Source of the DNA: JBDSEG01 sp039920165
Lineage (GTDB): Bacteria > Pseudomonadota > Gammaproteobacteria > Burkholderiales > Burkholderiaceae_C
Length of the DNA stretch: 9,469 nucleotides
Assembly (NCBI GenBank): GCA_039920165.1
Contig: JBDSEG010000240.1
Span: 1 to 9,469 of the forward strand
Reading direction: 5' to 3'
The translations under genes and the position numbers were made by a program. Positions 1 to 7,283 of this stretch are shown here, in pieces. The notes under the pieces were generated by a model. It saw only the letters and a list, made by a program, of their open reading frames with translations, was not told the DNA's origin and made no database searches. Position 1 is the stretch's first letter. Each line of letters begins with the position of its first letter.

Positions 1-2
1 AG

Positions 3-131
3 GGTGTGACCGGGCGTCCGGTCTCCGAGTTGTGGCTGGATCGGCTTCAGCGCGGCGGTGTGGCACTCATGCTCATGATGATGTCCCTGGCTCTGTACAA
101 CGACGTGGCCCGCCTCCTGGGCCTGCATTGA
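3..131 (+). CDS. rseP: RseP site-2 zinc metalloprotease, C-terminal end only (5' truncated by window)
   Basis: The reading frame enters from the left edge and ends at TGA 129-131, giving 42 residues. They contain a GRPVSE stretch, a hydrophobic segment rich in Leu and Met (last transmembrane helix), then ALYNDVARLLGLH. This closely follows the C-terminus of E. coli RseP, where a GEPVS motif precedes the last helix and an ALFNDFSRL-type ending. RseP is the inner-membrane protease that cuts the anti-sigma factor RseA in the envelope-stress cascade; its HExxH site and PDZ domains would lie outside the window. The position immediately before bamA is the usual proteobacterial arrangement and supports the call. 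The stop lies 16 bases before the bamA start, so the two are probably co-transcribed. Confidence 0.85.
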   Translation, partial: GVTGRPVSELWLDRLQRGGVALMLMMMSLALYNDVARLLGLH

Positions 132-147
132 CCTTCCCCCTCTTCGC

Positions 148-2448
148 ATGCGACTTCCCAGCTCAAGCCTCGTTCGCCCCTGCCTTGTCTCCGTCGCCCT
201 CGCCTGCGCCCTGTATGCCGGATCGGCAGCGGCGGTCGAGCCCTTCGTTTTGAAGGACATCCGGGTCGAAGGCCTGCAACGCGCCGATGCCGGAACCGTC
301 TTCGCGTCGTTGCCGTTTCGCATCGGCGATACGTATACCGACGAGAAGGGCGCCGCCGCACTGCGCGCCTTGTTCGCATCGGGCCTGTTCAAGGACGTTC
401 GCATCGACGTCGAGGACGGCGTGGTCGTCGTCATCGTCGACGAGCGCTCGGTCATCGCGAATATCGATTTCGTCGGCCTGAAGGAATTCGACAAGGAGCA
501 GCTGGCCAAGGCGCTGAAGGATTTCGGCGTTGCCGAAGGCCAGCCCTTCGACAAGGCGCTGGCCGACCGGACCGAGCAGGAGTTGAAGCGCCAGTACCTC
601 ACGCGCAGCCTGTATGGCGCCGAGGTGGTGACGACGGTGACGCCGCTCGAACGCAACCGCGTCAACGTCACCTTCACGGTCGTCGAAGGCGCGGTCGCCA
701 AGATCCGCGAGATCCGCATCGTCGGCAATTCGGCGTTCTCCGAAAGCACGCTCAAGGGCCTGTTCGATCTCGACGCGGACAGTTGGCTCAATTTCTATAC
801 CAAGGCCGACCGCTATTCGCGCGCCAAGCTCGACGCCGATCTCGAAACGCTCCGCAGCTACTACCTGAACCGGGGCTACCTCGAGTTCGCTATCGAGTCG
901 ACCCAAGTCGCGATCTCTCCCGACAAGCAGGACATCACGATCACGATCAACGTCAAGGAAGGCCAGCCCTACATCGTCACAGGCGTCACGCTCGAAGGCG
1001 AATACCTCGGCAAGGAGGAAGACTTCAAGACGCTGGTCGCGATCAAGCCGGGCCAGGCTTACCGCGCGGAAGACGTGGCGCGCACGACGCGGGCTTTCGT
1101 CGAGCGGTTCGGCACCTTCGGATACGCCTTTGCCAAGGTCGAGCCGCGTACCGATATCGACCGTGCAGCCGGCCGCGTGTCCTTAGTGCTCTCCGCCAAC
1201 CCGCAGCGCCGCGTGTATGTGCGCCGGGTCAACGTGGCCGGCAACAGCCGCACCCGCGACGAGGTGCTGCGGCGCGAATTCCGCCAGTTCGAATCGTCGT
1301 GGTACGACGGCGCCAAGATCAAGCTGTCGCGCGACCGTGTCGACCGGCTCGGCTATTTCAGCGAAGTCACGATCGATAGCGCCGAAGTGCCGGGCGTTCC
1401 CGACCAGGTCGACCTCACGCTCGCGATCAAGGAAAAGCCCACTGGCAACCTGCTGCTCGGGGCCGGCTTCTCGTCGGCCGACAAGCTCTCGCTCACGGCG
1501 TCGATCAAGCAGGAAAACGTCTTCGGCTCGGGCAACTATCTCGGCCTCGAGCTGAATACCAGCCGATCGAGCCGCACCCTGGTGCTGAGCACGATCGACC
1601 CGTATTTCACGATCGACGGCATCTCGCGCGCCTTCGATATCTTCTACCGCACGGTGCGGCCACTGAACAGCCAGGGCGAGCAATACCAGCTCGTCACGCC
1701 CGGCGCTGCGGTGCGCTTCGGCGTGCCCTTCAGCGAGTACGACACCGTGTTCTTCGGCATCGGCATCGAGCGCACGCAGATCAAAGGCGATACCGCGTTG
1801 CCGAACAACTATTTCCTGTACCGCGAGAAGTTCGGCTCCACCAGCACTTCGGTCCCGGTCACCATCGGCTGGAGCCGCGACCAGCGCGACAGCGCACTGG
1901 TTCCAACCAGTGGCCGCTACACGCGCCTGAACCTCGACTGGGGCATCGCCGGCGATGCCCGCTACCTGCGCACCAACGCGCAGTTCCAGCAGTACATCCC
2001 GCTCGACAAGCGCTTCACGATCGCCTTCAACGCCGAGTTCGGCTATGGCAAGGGCCTGAACGGTCGTAGCTATCCGATCTTCAAGAATTTCTACGGCGGC
2101 GGTCTCGGCACGGTGCGCGGCTTCGACCAGGGCTCGCTGGGTCCGGTTGACGTCACCGGGGCGTACCTCGGCGGCAACCGCCGCTTCAACGCCAATACCG
2201 AGTTCTACGTGCCCGTGCCGGGGGCGGGCAACGACCGCACGCTGCGCCTGTTCACCTATATCGACGTCGGCAACGTGTGGGGCGAATTCGAGAAAGTCAC
2301 CGGCGACAGTCTGCGGGCATCGGCGGGTGTCGGACTGAGCTGGATCTCGCCGGTGGGCCCCTTGAAGCTGAGCTACGGCACCCCGATCCGCAAGAAGCCC
2401 GAAGATAGAATCCAGCGCCTGCAATTCCAGATCGGGACCGCGTTCTAA
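148..2448 (+). CDS. bamA: Outer membrane protein assembly factor BamA
   Basis: A 766-residue Omp85-family protein, the normal length for BamA. It is the essential core of the BAM complex, which folds and inserts beta-barrel proteins into the outer membrane. Residues 1-29 form a signal peptide (basic start, hydrophobic core, SAAA before VEPF). Five POTRA domains follow, roughly residues 30-425, with the first opening on a KDIRVEGLQR motif. The barrel occupies about 430-766 and carries the diagnostic loop-6 VRGF motif at 656-659. The chain ends in Phe (QFQIGTAF), matching the C-terminal beta-signal. The stretch before ATG 148 is pyrimidine-rich and shows no Shine-Dalgarno sequence, so initiation may depend on coupling to rseP, which ends 16 bases upstream. 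The start is supported by the well-formed signal peptide. The stop TAA shares its last A with the skp ATG. Confidence 0.98.
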   Translation: MRLPSSSLVRPCLVSVALACALYAGSAAAVEPFVLKDIRVEGLQRADAGTVFASLPFRIGDTYTDEKGAAALRALFASGLFKDVRIDVEDGVVVVIVDERSVIANIDFVGLKEFDKEQLAKALKDFGVAEGQPFDKALADRTEQELKRQYLTRSLYGAEVVTTVTPLERNRVNVTFTVVEGAVAKIREIRIVGNSAFSESTLKGLFDLDADSWLNFYTKADRYSRAKLDADLETLRSYYLNRGYLEFAIESTQVAISPDKQDITITINVKEGQPYIVTGVTLEGEYLGKEEDFKTLVAIKPGQAYRAEDVARTTRAFVERFGTFGYAFAKVEPRTDIDRAAGRVSLVLSANPQRRVYVRRVNVAGNSRTRDEVLRREFRQFESSWYDGAKIKLSRDRVDRLGYFSEVTIDSAEVPGVPDQVDLTLAIKEKPTGNLLLGAGFSSADKLSLTASIKQENVFGSGNYLGLELNTSRSSRTLVLSTIDPYFTIDGISRAFDIFYRTVRPLNSQGEQYQLVTPGAAVRFGVPFSEYDTVFFGIGIERTQIKGDTALPNNYFLYREKFGSTSTSVPVTIGWSRDQRDSALVPTSGRYTRLNLDWGIAGDARYLRTNAQFQQYIPLDKRFTIAFNAEFGYGKGLNGRSYPIFKNFYGGGLGTVRGFDQGSLGPVDVTGAYLGGNRRFNANTEFYVPVPGAGNDRTLRLFTYIDVGNVWGEFEKVTGDSLRASAGVGLSWISPVGPLKLSYGTPIRKKPEDRIQRLQFQIGTAF

Positions 2449-2963
2449 TGAAAATCTCGCTCGTGAAGAAGGCCTTCGCCGCCGTCTGCATGGTGGCCGC
2501 CGCGGCTGGCCTGCAGGCGCAAGAAATCAAGATCGGCTATGTGAACAGCGAGAAGGTCCTGCGCGAAGCGGCACCTGCCAAGGCCGCGCAAAGCCGCCTC
2601 GAGGCCGAGTTCAGCAAGCGCGAGAAGGACTTGAACGACCTCGCCAACCGCCTGAAGGCGACCGGCGAGAAGCTCGACAAGGATGCGCCCACGCTGGCCG
2701 AAGCCGAACGCAACCGGCGCCAGCGCGACCTGGTCGAGCAGGACCGCGATTTCCAGCGCAAGCGCCGCGAACTGCAGGAGGACCTGACGCAGCGCAAGAA
2801 CGAAGAGCTGGCCTCGGTCGTCGAGCGCGCGAACAAGGTGATCCGCCAGATCGCCGAGGCTGAGAAGTACGACCTCATCATCCAGGAAGCGGTGCACTGG
2901 AGCGCGCGCGTCGATATCACCGACAAGGTCATCAAGGCGCTGAACGCGCAGGGCGCGAAGTGA
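2448..2963 (+). CDS. skp: Periplasmic chaperone Skp/OmpH
   Basis: A 171-residue protein of the OmpH/Skp family (E. coli Skp is about 160). Skp forms a trimeric, tentacled chaperone that holds unfolded outer-membrane proteins in the periplasm and delivers them to BamA, encoded directly upstream. A cleavable signal peptide spans residues 1-24, with LQA before QEIKIG. The mature protein opens with the family motif IGYVNSEKVL, corresponding to the first strand of the body. Residues 45-135 are highly charged, rich in Glu, Lys and Arg with heptad-like spacing, as expected for the coiled-coil arms. The segment KYDLIIQEAVHW near 140-152 matches the C-terminal body strand. The ATG overlaps the bamA stop by one base (TAATG), so translational coupling is likely. 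A weak GGGAC lies about 10 bases upstream, inside bamA. Confidence 0.96.
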   Translation: MKISLVKKAFAAVCMVAAAAGLQAQEIKIGYVNSEKVLREAAPAKAAQSRLEAEFSKREKDLNDLANRLKATGEKLDKDAPTLAEAERNRRQRDLVEQDRDFQRKRRELQEDLTQRKNEELASVVERANKVIRQIAEAEKYDLIIQEAVHWSARVDITDKVIKALNAQGAK

Positions 2964-2999
2964 CGGCGGTCTGATTCCTGCGACTGTTTACAGAGCCCG

Positions 3000-4016
3000 A
3001 TGGACGTCGCCACGCGCGATATCGCCGACGCGCTGGGCGGTGAACTGATCGGTGACGCTGCCGTCCGCATCGCGCGCATCGGCCCGCTTGAGGGGGCCAA
3101 TGCGCACACCATCGCCTTTCTCGCCAACCCGCGCTACCGCTCGCAGCTTGACGCCTCGCACGCCGGTTGCGTGATTGTTGCCGCCGACCTGCGCGAGGCG
3201 GTGCGCACCCGACCCGCGGCCATTCTGGCGCCGGATCCGTATCTCTATTTCGCGCGCCTGACGCAGTGGTGGGCGGCCCGCACGCGGGTCATCCCCGTGC
3301 CTGGGATCCACCCGAGCGCGGTCGTCGATCCGGCCGCAACGCTCGGCCGCGGCGTTGCGGTGCAGGCGCTTGCGGTGATCGAAGCCGGAGCGCATATCGG
3401 CGACGACGCGGTAATCGGCGCGCATGGCTTTATCGGCCGCGGGGCGCACATCGGCGCGCAGACCCGGCTCGCGCCGCGCGTTACCGTCGGCGCGGATTGC
3501 ATCCTCGGCGCACGCTGCATCGTGCACAGCGGTGCGGTGATCGGCGCCGACGGCTTCGGATTCGCGCCGACCGAAGGGCGCTGGGAAAAGATCGAACAGC
3601 TCGGTGCGGTGCGCATCGGCGACGACGTCGAAATCGGCGCCAACACCTGCATCGACCGCGGCGCGCTCGACGACACCGTGATCGAGTGCGGCGTCAAGAT
3701 CGACAACCTGGTGCAGATCGGCCACAACGTGCATGTCGGCGCGCATACCGCGATGGCGGGCTGCGTCGGCATCGCCGGCAGCGCGCGCATCGGCGCGCAT
3801 TGCACGCTTGGCGGCGGCGCCATCGTGCTCGGTCACCTGAGCCTGGCCGACGGCGTCAATATCTCGGCCGCCAGCGTCGTGATGCGCTCGATCCGCGCGC
3901 CCGGCCACTACAGCGGCGTCTTTCCCATCGACGAGAATGCCGCCTGGGAAAAGAACGCCGCCACCCTGCGTCAATTGCATCGCCTGCGAGAACGCCTGCG
4001 CGCCCTCGAGAAATAG
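3000..4016 (+). CDS. lpxD: UDP-3-O-(3-hydroxyacyl)glucosamine N-acyltransferase LpxD
   Basis: A 338-residue acyltransferase that adds the second, amide-linked 3-hydroxyacyl chain from acyl-ACP in lipid A synthesis, in the cytoplasm. Residues 1-100 form the LpxD-specific uridine-binding domain, with the characteristic FLANPRYRSQL at 40-50. Residues 104-300 are left-handed beta-helix hexapeptide repeats ([IV]GxxxxIG pattern). The catalytic base is probably His242 in QIGHNVHVG, equivalent to E. coli His239. A charged C-terminal helix (about 315-338) closes the chain, as in trimeric LpxD. ATG 3000 is the only sensible start: the frame upstream, back to the end of skp, has no ATG, GTG or TTG near it. 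It lies 36 bases after skp. The ribosome-binding site is weak (ACAGAG). Confidence 0.97.
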   Translation: MDVATRDIADALGGELIGDAAVRIARIGPLEGANAHTIAFLANPRYRSQLDASHAGCVIVAADLREAVRTRPAAILAPDPYLYFARLTQWWAARTRVIPVPGIHPSAVVDPAATLGRGVAVQALAVIEAGAHIGDDAVIGAHGFIGRGAHIGAQTRLAPRVTVGADCILGARCIVHSGAVIGADGFGFAPTEGRWEKIEQLGAVRIGDDVEIGANTCIDRGALDDTVIECGVKIDNLVQIGHNVHVGAHTAMAGCVGIAGSARIGAHCTLGGGAIVLGHLSLADGVNISAASVVMRSIRAPGHYSGVFPIDENAAWEKNAATLRQLHRLRERLRALEK

Positions 4017-4029
4017 CCCACTAAACAAG

Positions 4030-4179
4030 ATGAAATACGCCTCCCCTCGTCTGCGTCTCGACCCGCCATGCGTCGTTGCAAATGCTCGCGATACCTACGC
4101 GTATCGCCGTGCGTTGCGCCTAGCCTGGCACGCCGCTGCCCAGCCGCTCGGGTGCGATTTATCTGCTTCAGTGGACTAG
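4030..4179 (+). CDS. Possible 49-residue small ORF between lpxD and fabZ (unrecognised)
   Basis: This is a candidate only. An ATG 13 bases after the lpxD stop opens a 49-codon frame whose TAG ends five bases before the fabZ ATG, a spacing that would suit translational coupling. The product starts MKYASPRLRL and has a central Arg/Ala-rich, helix-prone stretch (AYRRALRLAWHAAAQ). It has no signal peptide, no clear membrane segment, and no motif I recognise. Third-position GC is about 60 percent by my count (30 of 49 codons), well below the strongly GC-ending codons of neighbouring genes, which argues against long-term coding selection. There is no convincing Shine-Dalgarno sequence before the ATG. 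It could equally be an untranslated leader for fabZ. Confidence 0.2.
   Translation: MKYASPRLRLDPPCVVANARDTYAYRRALRLAWHAAAQPLGCDLSASVD
4088..4107. other. Perfect inverted repeat (7-bp stem, 6-base loop) in the lpxD-fabZ gap
   Basis: GCGATAC at 4088-4094 and GTATCGC at 4101-4107 are exact reverse complements separated by six bases. It lies in the middle of the only sizeable gap in the lpx block, about 80 bases before fabZ. No T-run follows, so it is not a standard terminator. It may be an RNA hairpin that affects processing or stability of the operon mRNA, an operator, or chance in GC-rich DNA. Confidence 0.35.
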
Positions 4180-4184
4180 TCGCC

Positions 4185-4628
4185 ATGACGATGGACATCC
4201 ACTCGATCTTGAAGAAGTTGCCGCACCGCTATCCGATCCTGCTGGTCGATCGCGTGCTCGAGATCGAACCCGGCGTGCGAATCAAGGCGCTCAAGAACGT
4301 CAGCATCAACGAGCATTATTTTCTCGGCCACTTCCCGCACCGACCGGTGATGCCGGGCGTGCTGATGCTCGAGGCGCTGGCGCAGGCTGCGGCACTGCTC
4401 GCCTTCGAGACGCTCGGTGTGACGCCAGACGACAAGACCGTCTTCTATTTCGCGGGCATCGACGGCGCGCGCTTCAAGCGGCCGGTCGAACCCGGCGATC
4501 AGTTGATCCTCGATGTCGAACTCGGCCGGCAGAAGGCGGGCATCTTCAAGTTCGCCGGGCGCGGATCAGTGGCGGGTGCGCTTGCGGTCCAGGCCGAGCT
4601 GATGTGCACCATGCGCAGTGTTGCCTGA
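4185..4628 (+). CDS. fabZ: 3-hydroxyacyl-ACP dehydratase FabZ
   Basis: A 147-residue hot-dog-fold dehydratase that removes water from 3-hydroxyacyl-ACP in type II fatty-acid synthesis. It competes with LpxA and LpxD for the same substrate, which explains its place between their genes. The N-terminus shows the family motif LPHRYPILLVDRV (about residues 10-22). The catalytic pair is His49 in GHFPHRPVMPG and Glu63 in MLEALAQ; their 14-residue spacing equals that of E. coli His54 and Glu68. ATG 4185 (MTMDIHS) is chosen because family homology begins there; ATG 4191 is a close alternative. The frame is open further upstream to 4068, but that extension is rich in Cys and Arg and unlike any FabZ N-terminus, so it is rejected. 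A weak GTGGA lies 9 bases before the start. Confidence 0.96.
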   Translation: MTMDIHSILKKLPHRYPILLVDRVLEIEPGVRIKALKNVSINEHYFLGHFPHRPVMPGVLMLEALAQAAALLAFETLGVTPDDKTVFYFAGIDGARFKRPVEPGDQLILDVELGRQKAGIFKFAGRGSVAGALAVQAELMCTMRSVA

Positions 4629-4653
4629 CGGCTGCCGCACGTTTGCCAACGGC

Positions 4654-5442
4654 ATGGCCGTGATCCACCCGACCGCGATCGTCGAACCGGGCGCGCAACT
4701 CGACGCGTCGGTGCGGGTGGGGGCCTACAGCATCGTCCGCGCGGCCGTTCGTATCGGGGCAGGCACGACCATCGGACCGCATTGCGTGGTCGAAGGCCGA
4801 ACGACGATCGGACGCGATAACACGATCTTCCAGTTCGCCTCGCTCGGCGCCGCGCCGCAGGACAAGAAATATGCGGGCGAGCCGACCGAGTTGCACATCG
4901 GCGACCGCAACACGATCCGCGAGTTTTGCACCTTCAACCTCGGCACCGCGCAGGATGCCGGCGTGACGCGCATCGGCGACGACAACTGGATCATGGCCTA
5001 TGTGCACATCGCGCACGACTGCCAGGTCGGCCACCAGACCATCCTCGCCAACAACGCGACCCTTGCCGGTCATGTGCACGTGGGCGACTGGGCGATCATC
5101 GGCGGCCTGACCGGCATCCATCAGTTCGTCAAGGTCGGCGCGCACGTGATGGCCGGCTTTGCCAGCCACATCTCGCAGGATGTGCCGCCCTTCATGCTGG
5201 TCGACGGCAATCCGCTCGCGGTGCGCGGCTTCAATGCCGAAGGGCTGCGCCGGCGCGGCTTCAACGCCGCGCGCATTGCCGCGGTGAAGCAGATGCACCG
5301 GCTGCTGTACCGCTCGGGCCATACGCTGGCGCAGGCGCGCGAGGCGATCGATGCGCTGACTGCGCAGCAGCCCGAAGCGGCGGGCGAGGTCGCGCTGATG
5401 GCCGCCTTCCTCGCCGCCAGCGCGCGCGGCATCGCCCGCTGA
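4654..5442 (+). CDS. lpxA: Acyl-ACP--UDP-N-acetylglucosamine O-acyltransferase LpxA
   Basis: A 262-residue protein, the same length as E. coli LpxA. It catalyses the first, reversible step of lipid A synthesis, moving a 3-hydroxyacyl chain from ACP to the 3-OH of UDP-GlcNAc. It has an N-terminal left-handed beta-helix of hexapeptide repeats (about residues 1-185) and a C-terminal helical domain ending in SARGIAR. The catalytic His is His121 in HIAHDC, equivalent to E. coli His125; PQDKKYAGEP (about 69-78) and IHQF (155-158) are also conserved. The residue matching the E. coli acyl-length ruler Gly173 is Phe169. I chose ATG 4654 because homology (MAVIHPTAIV) begins there. An in-frame GTG at 4618 would add 12 unconserved residues and overlap fabZ. 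No good Shine-Dalgarno sequence is seen. The stop is 10 bases before lpxB. Confidence 0.97.
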   Translation: MAVIHPTAIVEPGAQLDASVRVGAYSIVRAAVRIGAGTTIGPHCVVEGRTTIGRDNTIFQFASLGAAPQDKKYAGEPTELHIGDRNTIREFCTFNLGTAQDAGVTRIGDDNWIMAYVHIAHDCQVGHQTILANNATLAGHVHVGDWAIIGGLTGIHQFVKVGAHVMAGFASHISQDVPPFMLVDGNPLAVRGFNAEGLRRRGFNAARIAAVKQMHRLLYRSGHTLAQAREAIDALTAQQPEAAGEVALMAAFLAASARGIAR

Positions 5443-5452
5443 GATCGCACCG

Positions 5453-6598
5453 ATGGACAACGAATCGCCGCGGCTGGCGATGGTGGCGGGCGAGGCCTCG
5501 GGCGATCTTCTCGCCGGCCTGTTGCTCGGCGGGCTCAAGGCGCGCTGGCCGACGCTGCAAGTCGCCGGCATCGGTGGCCCGAAGATGGCTGCGCAAGGCT
5601 TCGAGGCCTGGTGGCCCCACGACAAGCTGGCGGTGCGCGGCTATATCGAGGTGCTGAGCCACTACCGCGAGATCGCCGCCATTCGCGCAGAGTTTGCCGA
5701 GCGCGTGCTGAAGGACAAGCCCGACCTCTTCATCGGCGTCGACGCGCCCGATTTCAACCTCGATCTAGAGACCCGGTTGAAGGCTGAGGGAATCAAGACC
5801 GCGCACTTCATCAGCCCCTCGATCTGGGCCTGGCGCGGCAAGCGGATCCAGAAGATCCGCGATGCAGTCGACCTGATGCTGTGCCTGTTTCCGTTCGAGC
5901 CCGAGATCTATGCCAAGCAAGGCATTCCCGCGACCTATGTCGGCCATCCGCTCGCCGATGTGATCCCGCTCGAAGTACCGCGCGATGCGGCGCGCGCCGC
6001 GCTCGGGCTCGAAGGGCAGGGCGCGGTGGTCGCCGTGCTGCCGGGCAGTCGCGGCTCGGAGATTCAATATGTCGCGCCGCGCCTGCTCGGCGCCGCGAGC
6101 CTGCTACACGCGGCGCGGCCCGAGCTGCGCTTCGTGCTGCCGGTGGTGCCGGGCCTGCGCCACCAGATCGAGCCGCTGCGCCGCCAGCATGCGCCGGACG
6201 TGCCGATCGAGCTGCTCGACGGCCGTTCGCACGACGCGCTCGCGGCCTGCGACGTGGCGCTCGTCGCCAGCGGCACCGCCACGCTCGAAGCGGCGCTCTT
6301 CAAGCGCCCGATGGTCATCGCCTACGCCATGCACGCGCTGAGCTGGCAGATGATGAAGCGCATGAAATACCAGCCCTGGGTCGGGTTGCCGAATATCCTG
6401 CTGCGCGACTTCGCGGTGCCCGAACTGCTGCAGGCCGACGCCACGCCACAGGCCCTGTGCGCCGCCGCGCTGCGCTGGCTCGACGACCCGGCGGCGTGCG
6501 CGAGCCTGGCGGAGCGCTTCGTCGCGCTGCACCGCGAGTTGCGCCGCGATACCGCGAAGGCGGCCACCGATGCGATTGAAGAACTGCTGGCTCGCTGA
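5453..6598 (+). CDS. lpxB: Lipid-A-disaccharide synthase LpxB
   Basis: A 381-residue glycosyltransferase of family GT19, the usual length. It joins UDP-2,3-diacylglucosamine to lipid X to make the beta-1,6-linked lipid A disaccharide at the cytoplasmic face of the inner membrane. Motifs in order: VAGEASGD at 11-18, GVDAPDF at 95-101 (containing the conserved Asp residues), SPSIWAWR at 121-128, FPFE near 146-149, VGHPLAD at 163-169, LPGSR at 196-200 and SGTATLEA at 273-280. The nucleotide-binding C-terminal half is intact and nothing is missing. The start lies 10 bases after the lpxA stop, so the two are likely co-translated. LpxH or LpxI, needed to make lipid X, is not in this window. Confidence 0.98.
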   Translation: MDNESPRLAMVAGEASGDLLAGLLLGGLKARWPTLQVAGIGGPKMAAQGFEAWWPHDKLAVRGYIEVLSHYREIAAIRAEFAERVLKDKPDLFIGVDAPDFNLDLETRLKAEGIKTAHFISPSIWAWRGKRIQKIRDAVDLMLCLFPFEPEIYAKQGIPATYVGHPLADVIPLEVPRDAARAALGLEGQGAVVAVLPGSRGSEIQYVAPRLLGAASLLHAARPELRFVLPVVPGLRHQIEPLRRQHAPDVPIELLDGRSHDALAACDVALVASGTATLEAALFKRPMVIAYAMHALSWQMMKRMKYQPWVGLPNILLRDFAVPELLQADATPQALCAAALRWLDDPAACASLAERFVALHRELRRDTAKAATDAIEELLAR

Positions 6599-6625
6599 GA
6601 TCCCCGCCGCACCGGCTTCGAGCGC

Positions 6626-6682
6626 GCGCGAAAGGGCCGGCGTGCGCGAAAGCTGGGCCGGTCCGGCGCACCGGCGCGAAAG
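6626..6682 (+). repeat. Three copies of the 9-mer GCGCGAAAG upstream of rnhB
   Basis: Exact copies of GCGCGAAAG occur at 6626-6634, 6644-6652 and 6674-6682, offset by 18 and 30 bases, which are both multiples of three and of six. They lie between the lpxB stop and the preferred rnhB start. GCCGGT (6657-6662) and ACCGGC (6670-6675) form a 6-bp hairpin between the second and third copies. In-frame GTG codons at 6642 and 6690 follow the first and third copies. The repeats may be a local duplication that created or preserved ribosome-binding sequences (AAAGGG, GAAAG), or simply low-complexity GC-rich DNA. Confidence 0.5.
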
Positions 6683-6689
6683 ACCGACC

Positions 6690-7283
6690 GTGAGCTTCAG
6701 CGCCGCGGGCCTCATCGCGGGGGTCGACGAGGCCGGGCGCGGCCCGCTGGCCGGCGCGGTCGTCGCAGCCGCCGTCATCCTCGACGAGCGCCGGCCGATT
6801 CGCGGCCTGAACGATTCGAAGCTGCTGTCGCAGCGCGAACGCGAACGCCTGTACGACCAGATCCGCGCTCGTGCGCTGTGTTGCAGCGTCGCCGAGGCCA
6901 GCGTCGAGGAGATCGACCGCATCAATATTCTGCAGGCGACACTGCTGGCGATGCGCCGTGCCGTCGAAGGCCTGCGCCTGCGCCCGCTGCGCGTGCTGAT
7001 CGACGGCAACCAATTGCCCTCACTCGACGTCGAGGCGCAGGCTTTCGTCCGGGGTGATGCGCGGGTGCGCGCGATCGCTGCGGCGTCGATCCTCGCCAAG
7101 GTGCACCGCGATCGGTTGCTCGTCGCGCTGCACGAGCGTCATCCGCAATACGGCTTTTGCGATCACAAGGGCTATGCGACGGCACGCCACCTGGCAGCGC
7201 TGCGCGAACACGGCGCGTGCAGTGAACACCGACGGACTTTCGCGCCGGTGCGCGAATCGCTGTGCGACGACGGGGTGGGCTGA
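6690..7283 (+). CDS. rnhB: Ribonuclease HII
   Basis: About 197 residues from GTG 6690, the usual size for RNase HII, which nicks RNA-DNA hybrids and removes ribonucleotides misincorporated into DNA. The signature GVDEAGRGPLAG carries the first catalytic acids Asp13 and Glu14. LNDSKLLS follows at 40-47, then Asp105 in LIDGNQLP and Asp123 in RGDARVRAIAAASILAK. HKGYAT at 159-164 includes Tyr162, likely the residue that recognises the RNA-DNA junction. The start is uncertain. The frame stays open upstream through GTG 6642 (preceded by AAAGGG) to ATG 6570 inside lpxB. I prefer 6690 because homology starts about nine residues later and the upstream stretch is Arg-rich and repetitive. The stop TGA abuts the next gene's GTG. 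Confidence 0.93.
   Translation: MSFSAAGLIAGVDEAGRGPLAGAVVAAAVILDERRPIRGLNDSKLLSQRERERLYDQIRARALCCSVAEASVEEIDRINILQATLLAMRRAVEGLRLRPLRVLIDGNQLPSLDVEAQAFVRGDARVRAIAAASILAKVHRDRLLVALHERHPQYGFCDHKGYATARHLAALREHGACSEHRRTFAPVRESLCDDGVG

Noticed and set aside
163..906. 247-codon minus-strand frame over the bamA POTRA region
   Set aside because: It lies fully within a well-conserved gene on the other strand and has no family resemblance or ribosome-binding site.
1183..2424. 413-codon open frame on the minus strand inside bamA
   Set aside because: It is a shadow frame kept open by high GC and strong third-position bias in bamA; the product is a low-complexity Ala/Arg/Glu/Val mix with no recognisable domain.
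2988..4028. 346-codon minus-strand frame opposite lpxD
   Set aside because: Its repetitive Asp/Ala/Arg composition mirrors the lpxD hexapeptide repeats read backwards.
4068..4184. 39-residue N-terminal extension of FabZ
   Set aside because: The stretch is Cys- and Arg-rich, unlike any FabZ N-terminus, and the family start motif follows ATG 4185.
4618..4653. GTG start for lpxA overlapping the end of fabZ
   Set aside because: It adds 12 unconserved residues; known LpxA proteins begin close to the IHPTAIV motif, at ATG 4654.
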